The notes beneath the pieces are model-generated. The model made no database searches and was not told where the DNA came from. It saw nothing but the letters and a program-made list of their open reading frames with translations. 64,000 nt of DNA from Aureispira sp. CCB-QB1 (GTDB lineage Bacteria; Bacteroidota; Bacteroidia; Chitinophagales; Saprospiraceae), in assembly GCF_000724545.1 (NCBI RefSeq), contig NZ_JHBV01000039.1, forward strand, positions 124,001 through 188,000. The letters run 5' to 3'. Positions 56,921 to 64,000 of the stretch are shown in pieces. The position numbers were made by a program, and so were the translations under genes. The stretch's first letter is position 1. The number at the start of each line of letters is the position of its first letter.

Positions 56921-56943
56921 TTGAAATGCTTGAACCATAGGTG

Positions 56944-57723
56944 TTATTGTATCTCTTGCATTTTTCGGATCTGCGTAAGAAGCATTTTTTTAGGCGTGAT
57001 AGGAATAGCAGCCATCATCATTTTTTGTGTAAATGTCAATCCTGAAATAACATCTAACTTCCCTGCTAGCATTGCATTGTAACCATCCAAAGCGACAGAC
57101 CTAGCACTAGCTGCCTGTGCAAACAAATCTGTTTTGTCCATGCCAGATGTATCTGCAAAACCTGTTTCTGTTGCACCTGGCAAAAGCGCTGTAACTGTGA
57201 TATTGGTATCGTGTAACTCTTCGGCAATTGCATTGCTAAAGGAGGTTACATAAGCTTTTGTGGCATAATAAACAGCTTGCAAAGGACCTGGTAGCAAGCT
57301 TGCTGTAGAGGAGACATTGAGTATTTTCCCGTTGTTTCGAGCAACAAAGTCAGGTAAAAAATAACGGGTTAAAGAAGTTAATGCGATGATATTCAAATGA
57401 ATCATTGCCAAATCGTCTTTCCATGCCCGTTCGTGAAATTTGCCTTGTCCTCCAAAACCAGCATTGTTAATCAAATAATCTACCGTTATGTTATCGTCCT
57501 TTATCTCGTTATAAATATCTAAGGTCGCATTGGTTTCTGTTAAGTCTTTGACAATGATTTTAACGTTAACAGAATATTTTTGTTCCAACTCAGCTTTTAA
57601 CCGATTAAGTTTGTCTTCACTTCTTGCAATGAGAATCAAGTCACCTCCTTTTTCAGCATGAATAAATGCAAATTCTTTTCCTATGCCACTAGAGGCTCCT
57701 GTAATTAAGGCTACTTTTTTCAT
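56944..57723 (-). CDS. Short-chain dehydrogenase/reductase (SDR)
   Basis: This 259-residue classical SDR has the NAD(P)-binding motif TGASSGIG (8-15), the NNAG motif (86-89), the catalytic Ser in LNVSSTASLLPG (about 138-139), and YxxxK at Tyr152-Lys156 (VYYATKAY). A basic residue after the first beta strand (ARSEDKL) suggests NADPH preference. The C-terminal segment FTQKMMMAAIPITPKKM resembles YqjQ/DltE-type enzymes. Substrate unknown. Single gene. Confidence 0.92.
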   Translation of the reverse strand: MKKVALITGASSGIGKEFAFIHAEKGGDLILIARSEDKLNRLKAELEQKYSVNVKIIVKDLTETNATLDIYNEIKDDNITVDYLINNAGFGGQGKFHERAWKDDLAMIHLNIIALTSLTRYFLPDFVARNNGKILNVSSTASLLPGPLQAVYYATKAYVTSFSNAIAEELHDTNITVTALLPGATETGFADTSGMDKTDLFAQAASARSVALDGYNAMLAGKLDVISGLTFTQKMMMAAIPITPKKMLLTQIRKMQEIQ

Positions 57724-57949
57724 AATAATTTGTGTTCAATACTTAAATAATAAGACAAAGATAAGGCAAGAAACAAGAGGGATGTTTGTTAAAAAAAATC
57801 AAATCTACTTGTCAAAAAAAGTCAATAAATATTGCTATTGTCTAGTTGCTTATCGTTCTGTAGTACTTTTGAATCTATAAATGAGGTAAATGTTTTGTCG
57901 ATTGGTAACAAACTAAAGAATTAGACTACAGATACTTATTATAATAAAA

Positions 57950-58402
57950 TCAAACCCCAAATTGTTCTAAATGATGGCTGTGATGTTTGTAAATTGCCCA
58001 ACTGCGTTCGGAGGGAGATAGTTTCCCAAATAACGTATGTTCTGCACTTCCTGTATGGCGAACAAAGGCATCCATGGATGCCAAAAAGCGTTCTTTTTCA
58101 GCATCAAAATCTTTTTGACTACTAATTACATATTGTTGATGAGTGGGAGAACTTTTAGGGTAAGGCTTATCGTTAAGAACGGATTTTTTGATAAACCCTT
58201 TGAATAACTTTAGGAAAAAAGGAGTGTTTTTTAGAGCCTTGCCATTACAAGCTTCTTGAACTTCGGTGCAATGAGCAAACATTTGAGCTGCGTTCATCGT
58301 CCCCCAAAGAGGTCGACTATCGGCTTTGATACGCTGAAATCTAGCCTTGAAGTCCTGATAAACTTGTGGATCAAATAGATTAGGATGTTTGGTAGTCGCC
58401 AT
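57950..58402 (-). CDS. DUF1569 protein (DinB-like fold)
   Basis: This 150-residue soluble protein has the DUF1569 pattern: PLWGTMNAAQMFAHCTEVQE in the first third, LKLFKGFIKKSVLNDKPYP, then a late helix SERSWAIYKHHSHHLEQFG with a His cluster that may bind a metal together with the AHC histidine. It belongs to the DinB superfamily by fold. Function unknown. It is followed on the genome by the repeat R2 at its 5' side. Confidence 0.85.
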   Translation of the reverse strand: MATTKHPNLFDPQVYQDFKARFQRIKADSRPLWGTMNAAQMFAHCTEVQEACNGKALKNTPFFLKLFKGFIKKSVLNDKPYPKSSPTHQQYVISSQKDFDAEKERFLASMDAFVRHTGSAEHTLFGKLSPSERSWAIYKHHSHHLEQFGV

Positions 58403-58436
58403 AGTTGCTTATTTGATAAAATGCGTTATTGATGCT

Positions 58437-58619
58437 ACAATAGTTCGTTGTAAAACTTTATTAGTTTGATAATCAATAAGTTGTATCTTTGTTGTGTTTT
58501 GTGTTAAAATTTTGATTATCAAACTAATATAAATGTGCTTTTTTATCTTTTTGGTAAAAAAGTAAAAAACTAAGCTTGCGCCCTCATGAGCGTAGCGAAC
58601 TAATCAACGAACTACTAAT
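58437..58619 (+). repeat. 183-bp MITE-like repeat, copy R2
   Basis: Same length and layout as R1 at 27142. The ends are ACAATAGTTCGTTG and CAACGAACTACTAAT. The internal arms TTAGTTTGATAATCAA (58461-58476) and TTGATTATCAAACTAA (58512-58527) are perfect inverted repeats of 16 bases. The block CTAAGCTTGCG...CGTAGCGAAC lies near the right end. No reading frame. Identity to R1 is high but not complete. Confidence 0.82.
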
Positions 58620-58957
58620 GCTAAGAAGGTACAAAAATTTATATTCATAACAAAAAGTAGGGTAGGGTAATTCTCAAACGGTTAAGAGCTGAAGAAGCTA
58701 TTAAAAATAACTTGCTTCTGCAAAAAAACTATTTGAATTTTTAATCCCTTTGGGAGATGATTTTTATCTATAATTTAGGCTTATAATAAACTAAATACGG
58801 AATTAATTGAATGAATAGAATCTATAAATAGGAATTTTTGTCTTTTTTTTTATCAAAAAAACGTTTTTATCTTGTAATTTATGAAGACCAGTTCTATTTA
58901 GGATATAAAAAATGTGATTTTTTTAGAAGAATTAAACTTTTTTTAACTGTTTTTATA

Positions 58958-58965
58958 TAACTTTG
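58958..58965 (+). promoter_or_regulatory. -7-like element upstream of SprB-like gene
   Basis: TAACTTTG fits TAnnTTTG. It lies about 370 bases before the ATG and has no clear -33 partner, so a long leader would be needed. Confidence 0.3.
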
Positions 58966-59336
58966 TTGAGTAGAAGCACTTCTATTTCAGTTCATAAAGT
59001 TATTATTAACTGAATGTTGAAGCTAGTCCCCAGCTAGTATTTAACTTAGATAATCCTCTTATCAAAGTTGACTTATCTAAATATGATTCAAAGAATAATT
59101 GAATAAAATTTAAGTTAGTGAATTGCGACTAATTTAAGAAGAACTGATGGCTTAGTTAAAGTGATTTTTGACAAAGATAAATTTTCTATTTCTCCTTAAT
59201 TTTAAGTAATTTACATACACATTAAAATCAAGGTACACCACATCCTTTCTTGATTCATCTACTTATAATGACAATTAATAAGGTTAATAGTCTATGATCT
59301 TATTAGCACATTGTCGCTTCTTAAAACACGTACAAA

Positions 59337-62300
59337 ATGATGAGATTAACATTAATGCTCGCCTTTTTGTTTGTTTCTGTCGTTACCCATGCACAGCTGT
59401 CGGTCCAAAAAGGACTTACAGCACAACAGCTTGGGAATAATCTGGCAGGGGCAAACATTAACATTATTAATCCAACCATTACGGGAGATACGAGCCAATA
59501 TGGCTTGTTCAATTTTACTGGAACTGGTTTAGGTTTATCTTCTGGAGTCATATTATCGACAGGAGATATTGATAATGCTGTGGGACCTAACAGCAATCCC
59601 AGTACCTCAACCTCTTATGGGTTGCCAGGAGATGCCGACTTGACAGCTCTAGCAGGTTTTGCAACACAAGATGCGGTTGTTTTCGAATTTGAATTTGAGG
59701 TTCAAGGGGACGAACTCGAATTTAATTTTGTATTCTTATCAGAAGAATACAACGAATTTGTCAATAGTGGATTTAATGATGTATTTGCTTTTTACATCAG
59801 TGGTCCAGGTATTGTTGGGCAAGAAAATTTAGCAGTTGTGCCAGGAACAACAACTCCTGTTACGATTAACAGTATCAACAACGGCTCTTTTTTCCAGTTT
59901 TATAATGACAATGATGCTAGTGTGACGAATCAAGTTAATGTAGAATTTGATGGTTTTACAACCTTGATGAAAGCGAGAAGAACCAATCTAACACCTTGTA
60001 GCGTATACAAGTTATCGCTGCGAATTGCCGATGGTTCTGACGATCGTTTAGATTCTGGGGTATTATTACAAGAAAACTCATTGGTTTCTAATAGTATTGC
60101 CGTTAACTCTGCAACAGTTAGCACCGATACTACAGCCTTAGAAGGTTGTATCCCTGCAACATTTACGTTTAATTTGGGAGCAACGGCTGCGACGGATCTC
60201 AATATTCCAATTCGTTTGGGAGGCACAGCGTTAAATGGTGTCGATTACGCATTCATAGATTCTATCATTACAATTCCTGCGGGACAAACTTCTTCAACCG
60301 TTATTATCAATGCATTAGCAGATGGTATTACAGAAGGTAGAGAAACGATTGAATTATATTATAGTCCGTCTTCTTGTGCGCCTGAAGATACTGTTTTGTT
60401 GTATATAGACGATGCAACTTCTATTACATTTGATGCTTTGGGTACCAATTTGAATTGCAATGGAAATAGCTCAGGAAGTATTAATGTAAATATAACAGGG
60501 GGAGCACCACCTTATAATGTTACCTATATTGATACGGCAACGGGTGTCTCTAACACCGTTCCCGCAACGTCCTTGCCAATAACAGGCTTGGATGCTACTT
60601 CTTATTTATTGCGTATTTCTGACCAATACGGATGTACGGCAGATGCTATTGTTGTTGGAGGAAACTTCAATGCAGGACAAACATTTTTGCCCGATGGTAC
60701 AGGAGCTTCGTATACATCAGGTATTAATATAACAGGTTTTAATGCAGGGCAAACGCTTAACTCAATTAATCAAATCAACTCTATTTGTGCAACAATGGAG
60801 CACTCTTATGCTAGTGATTTGACAATAGAATTGGTCGCGCCAAGTGGACAAAGCATTCAATTAAAGAATGTAGGAAATACAGGAACAGGTGTGAATACTT
60901 GTGACTTGGGAGAGCCAATTGCCTCTGGACCAGTTGATAACTGGAGTACTTCAAACACTTTGCCAGGGGTAGGGTACCAATATTGTTGGACCAATAACCC
61001 AACTTATGCCACGATGAACGATATGGTTTCGCCAGCTCCTCCAGGCCCTCCACCAACACATACCTTTACAACATTGGCAGGAAATACTTATACGGATTAC
61101 TACTTGCCAGCGGGCTCTTATGCTCCTCGTCAATCTTTCTTTGGTTTGTTGGGAACTTCATTAAATGGAAACTGGACGTTGAGGGTAACCGATAATTTTG
61201 CACAAGACAATGGTTACATTTTTGATTGGTCAATTAGTTTGCAAACTGATTTGCCAGACTCTATTGTTACCTTAACCGAGCCGCCAGCACCTACTATGGC
61301 ACACACTACAACAGATCCAGCTTGTGGTATGTCGAATGGAGCAATTGATTTTTCTGTAACAGGAAATGGACCATTTACGTATCTATGGTCAAATGGCGCA
61401 ACGACAGAGGATTTGAATAACATCACAGCAGGTTCGTATACAGTAACAGTTACGGATGGAACGGGGTGTACTTATGATTATACCGTCAATTTATCAAATA
61501 CAGGGTCAGTAACCCTAAGTGCTGTTGTAACCGACGAAGCGTGTGATGGTTCCAATGATGGTGCGATTGATTTGAGTGTAGGGGCAGGAACATTTACCTA
61601 CGCATGGTCAAATTCAGCATCTACAGAAGACTTGACAGGTTTGGCACCTGGAACATATACTGTAACCGTTTCAGATGGTACTTGTGTAGGGGTAGCTAGC
61701 TATACGGTTGATCCAGCTAGTACAATTGTAGTTACTTCTTCTATTACAAATGAAAATTGTGGAGATCAAGAAGGAGTTATAAATATTTCTTTGCAAGGCG
61801 GAGTAACACCGTTTACCTATATTTGGTCGAATGGTGAAACATCACAAGATATTGATGATTTGCAACAAGGTAATTATTTTGTAACAGTGACCGATGCCAA
61901 CAACTGTACAACAGTAGATTCATTTACAGTAATTAATTTAGTTGGAAACTGTGTGCCTAGTTGTGATTTAGATATTACAAGCTTCTTAGCGTCTAATGAA
62001 AATTGTGCAGATGGTACTGGTGCTGTAGATATTACCGTTTTTACAACTAGTGGACCAATTACTTACTTGTGGTCAAATGGAGCAACAATGCAAGATATTA
62101 GTGGCTTATCGGCAGGATCTTATGCCGTTACGGTGACAGATGCTATTAATTGTGTGGATACGATGAGTTTTAACATTATCAATCAAGCAAGTGGCTTGAG
62201 TATAGCATCGATGAATGTGACGAATGAGTTCTGTGGTAATGGTTCTGGAGCTATTGATGCAACAATATCAGGAGGTTCTTTGCCATATACTTATTTGTGG

Positions 62301-64000
62301 TCAAATGGTGCGACAACCCAAGATCTTTCGAATGTTGCGGCAGGAGCTTATACGTTGACAGTAACCGATGGAAATGGCTGTCGTTATGTAGATAATGCCA
62401 CTGTTGTTAACAATACAGGTGGTTTTGTTCAAACATTTGGGAATGCAGTAGATGAAGTTTGTTCTAATGGACAAGGTTCTATTGATATTTTATTTAGTGG
62501 TGGTCAAACGCCTTATTCTTACTTGTGGTCAAATGGGGCAACAACAGAAGATTTGATAGGAATTAGTGCAGGAACGTACACTTGTACTGTAACCGATAAT
62601 GCAGGATGTGTGCTCATTACACCAAGTTATGTCGTTAATAACAATGCAGGTGGTTTGACATTTAATAACATAGATGTTGACAATGAAACTTGTGCCAACG
62701 GGCAAGGAGAGATTACCTTGAGTATTACTGGCGGACAAGCACCTTATACCTATGCTTGGAATACAGGAGCTAACACAGCAGCCATAACTGGTTTGTCAGC
62801 AGGAGCGTATACTGCAACGGTAACCGATAATAGTGGTTGTGCTATTTTTACCAACACCTTGAACTTAGCGAACAATAGTGGTAACCTTTCTTTAGATGCA
62901 GTACAAGTGATGGACGAAACGTGTGGTAGCGGAACTGGTAGTGTAGATATTACGGTATCAGGAAATACAGGTCCGTTGAGTTTTGCATGGAGTAATAGCT
63001 CTGCTTCTGAAGATTTATCCAACTTATCGGCAGGAAATTATAATTGTACGATTACAGATTCTGTCGGTTGTGCAGTATATGCCAATGCAACGGTCAACAA
63101 TGATCCAGGAGCCTTGAGTATTGATAATACAATTATCAGCGATGAAACTTGTGGTCAAAATGATGGTTCGGTAACTATTATTGTTTCTGGAGCCAATGCA
63201 CCTGCCACTTATGCATGGTCAAATGCTAGTGCGACACAAAATCTATCTAACATCGCAGCTGGAACATATAGTGTAACAGTAACCGATGCTATTGGCTGTA
63301 CGGTAACATCTAATGCTAATATTCAAAATAATACAGGAACGCTAGCTTTAGCAGGACAAGTATTAACGAATGAAGTTTGTGGGAATGGACAAGGGGCGAT
63401 TGATATTAGTATAACGGGGGGAACCGCTCCACTAACTTATTTGTGGTCTAATAACGCCACAACAGAAGATGTATCAGGTTTGACATCAGGAACGTATACT
63501 TGTACAATTTCAGATGCGTCAGGTTGTGATTTGATTGCAGGTCCTTACGTTATTAATAATAGTTCAGGAACATTAACACAAGGAACGCATCTAGTAACAG
63601 ATGAAACGTGTGGGAATGGACAAGGGGCGATTGATATTACTGTAACAGGTGGAACGGCACCATTGACTTATTTATGGTCTAATAATGCCACAACAGAAGA
63701 TTTGACCAACTTGTCAGCAGGAACGTATACTGGTACGGTTAGTGATGCTTCGGGTTGTTCGTTAATTATTACAAGAACAGTGAACAACAACGCTGGTGGA
63801 TTGACGATCTCGAATGCTCAAGTCGTAGATGAAAACTGTACAGACGGACAAGGGTCAATTGATATCACAATTGCTGGTGGTACTCCTACCTATACCTATG
63901 CATGGTCAAACTCAGCAACGACAGAAGATTTGACAACTTTAAGTGCTGGAACATATAGCGTAACGGTGACCGATGCCAATGGTTGTGCTGTTTCTAATAG
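59337..64000 (+). CDS. Giant SprB-type adhesin (3' end outside window)
   Basis: The frame is open from ATG 59337 to the window end (1,554 codons plus two bases) without a stop. The signal peptide is MMRLTLMLAFLFVSVVTHAQ. Residues about 21-258 match the choice-of-anchor L domain (GDTSQYGLFNFTGTGLGLSS, then VFLSEEYNEFV). Residues about 261-358 are Calx-beta-like. A first divergent SprB-like unit (359-443) precedes a P domain (444-642: DLTIELVAPSGQS, LNGNWTLRVTDNFAQDNGYI). From about 652 on, 12 SprB repeats of about 76 residues are visible, each with (D/N)ExCxNGxGxIDI, YLWSNGATTEDL and SAGTYTVTVTDxxGC. It is a likely surface adhesin, as SprB is in gliding Flavobacterium. A T9SS tail is expected downstream but not seen. 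Confidence 0.93.
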   Translation, partial: MMRLTLMLAFLFVSVVTHAQLSVQKGLTAQQLGNNLAGANINIINPTITGDTSQYGLFNFTGTGLGLSSGVILSTGDIDNAVGPNSNPSTSTSYGLPGDADLTALAGFATQDAVVFEFEFEVQGDELEFNFVFLSEEYNEFVNSGFNDVFAFYISGPGIVGQENLAVVPGTTTPVTINSINNGSFFQFYNDNDASVTNQVNVEFDGFTTLMKARRTNLTPCSVYKLSLRIADGSDDRLDSGVLLQENSLVSNSIAVNSATVSTDTTALEGCIPATFTFNLGATAATDLNIPIRLGGTALNGVDYAFIDSIITIPAGQTSSTVIINALADGITEGRETIELYYSPSSCAPEDTVLLYIDDATSITFDALGTNLNCNGNSSGSINVNITGGAPPYNVTYIDTATGVSNTVPATSLPITGLDATSYLLRISDQYGCTADAIVVGGNFNAGQTFLPDGTGASYTSGINITGFNAGQTLNSINQINSICATMEHSYASDLTIELVAPSGQSIQLKNVGNTGTGVNTCDLGEPIASGPVDNWSTSNTLPGVGYQYCWTNNPTYATMNDMVSPAPPGPPPTHTFTTLAGNTYTDYYLPAGSYAPRQSFFGLLGTSLNGNWTLRVTDNFAQDNGYIFDWSISLQTDLPDSIVTLTEPPAPTMAHTTTDPACGMSNGAIDFSVTGNGPFTYLWSNGATTEDLNNITAGSYTVTVTDGTGCTYDYTVNLSNTGSVTLSAVVTDEACDGSNDGAIDLSVGAGTFTYAWSNSASTEDLTGLAPGTYTVTVSDGTCVGVASYTVDPASTIVVTSSITNENCGDQEGVINISLQGGVTPFTYIWSNGETSQDIDDLQQGNYFVTVTDANNCTTVDSFTVINLVGNCVPSCDLDITSFLASNENCADGTGAVDITVFTTSGPITYLWSNGATMQDISGLSAGSYAVTVTDAINCVDTMSFNIINQASGLSIASMNVTNEFCGNGSGAIDATISGGSLPYTYLWSNGATTQDLSNVAAGAYTLTVTDGNGCRYVDNATVVNNTGGFVQTFGNAVDEVCSNGQGSIDILFSGGQTPYSYLWSNGATTEDLIGISAGTYTCTVTDNAGCVLITPSYVVNNNAGGLTFNNIDVDNETCANGQGEITLSITGGQAPYTYAWNTGANTAAITGLSAGAYTATVTDNSGCAIFTNTLNLANNSGNLSLDAVQVMDETCGSGTGSVDITVSGNTGPLSFAWSNSSASEDLSNLSAGNYNCTITDSVGCAVYANATVNNDPGALSIDNTIISDETCGQNDGSVTIIVSGANAPATYAWSNASATQNLSNIAAGTYSVTVTDAIGCTVTSNANIQNNTGTLALAGQVLTNEVCGNGQGAIDISITGGTAPLTYLWSNNATTEDVSGLTSGTYTCTISDASGCDLIAGPYVINNSSGTLTQGTHLVTDETCGNGQGAIDITVTGGTAPLTYLWSNNATTEDLTNLSAGTYTGTVSDASGCSLIITRTVNNNAGGLTISNAQVVDENCTDGQGSIDITIAGGTPTYTYAWSNSATTEDLTTLSAGTYSVTVTDANGCAVSN
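61290..64000 (+). repeat. Tandem SprB repeats (about 228-bp period, at least 12 units)
   Basis: Conserved cysteine codons recur at about 61320, 61540, 61755, 62000, 62225, 62455, 62685, 62917, 63143, 63374, 63602 and 63831. The period is near 228 bases after the first few units. Units 10 and 11 share long identical DNA words such as GGGAATGGACAAGGGGCGAT, a sign of recent duplication. The array continues beyond the window. Confidence 0.9.

Larger units (their letters stand above)
58403..59336. other. Long intergenic region before SprB-like gene
   Basis: 934 bases. The first part holds the MITE-like copy R2. The second part (58620-59336) is AT-rich, with TAACTTTG at 58958-58965 as a -7-like element and a short inverted repeat TTAGATAA/TTATCTAA near 59047-59078. 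A 5' UTR of up to 370 bases before the giant adhesin gene is possible. Confidence 0.5.

Noticed and set aside
61290-64000. Regular 228-base periodicity considered as a CRISPR-like array
   Set aside because: The period is far too long, there are no short identical repeats with unique spacers, and the frame encodes SprB repeats throughout.

Overview
The window is an AT-rich chromosomal segment from a member of the Bacteroidota, most likely a Saprospiria-like marine or filamentous bacterium. The evidence is several type IX secretion (T9SS) C-terminal sorting domains ending in the YPNP...GxY pattern, SprB-type adhesin repeats, a Bacteroidota-type bamD/rpoZ/coaBC/DUF4835 cluster, a TAnnTTTG-type -7 promoter element at gyrB, and lineage-typical families such as DUF4403. 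Large tandem surface proteins of this sort recall Aureispira and its relatives, but that placement is inference; no rRNA or tRNA is present to settle it.

Region 1 (1-25 kb) is a surface-protein island on the + strand. It holds the 3' part of a giant T9SS protein (at least 2,549 residues in the window), three tandem FG-GAP/VCBS calcium-loop proteins that share an almost identical leader and 74-residue N-terminus, and a second giant protein of 4,145 residues. The two giants share one C-terminal design: Ig-like repeats with CxGC pairs, a PKD-like domain, a jelly-roll adhesin-like domain, a thioredoxin/Omp28-like domain that has lost its cysteine pair, and a sorting domain. Strong hairpin terminators end several of these units.

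Region 2 (25-58.5 kb) is mainly core and house-keeping genes. It includes a two-gene unit of an inactive M48-like lipoprotein and a multi-spanning GT-C-like membrane protein; uvrA; a fatty-acid desaturase; the bamD-rpoZ-coaBC-porD(DUF4835) cluster; a serine/threonine dehydratase with a DUF4403 lipoprotein; a GH73 glucosaminidase; gyrB; a bestrophin; an Imm26/LRR-like protein; rlmF; a DinB protein; an ATP-grasp protein; a cysteine-desulfurase-like enzyme; an RlmI-like methyltransferase; a YkgJ protein; a NamZ-like DUF1343 protein; an SDR; and a DUF1569 protein. The intergenic spaces here carry a family of short palindromic repeats, including two 183-bp MITE-like copies with matching ends (27142-27324 and 58437-58619) and several partial copies.

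Region 3 (59.3-64 kb) opens another huge secreted adhesin: signal peptide, choice-of-anchor L domain, Calx-beta-like domain, P (proprotein convertase) domain, then at least 12 SprB repeats of about 76 residues. It runs off the end of the window.

The main theme is cell-surface display. The giants and FG-GAP proteins are predicted T9SS cargo, the DUF4835/PorD protein is associated with that machinery, BamD builds outer-membrane proteins, and GH73 and NamZ-like enzymes act on the wall. The strongest candidates for new biology are the cassette-like FG-GAP trio with its extended signal region, the cysteine-less thioredoxin-like domain of the giants, the HExxH-less M48 lipoprotein, and the dispersed repeat family.
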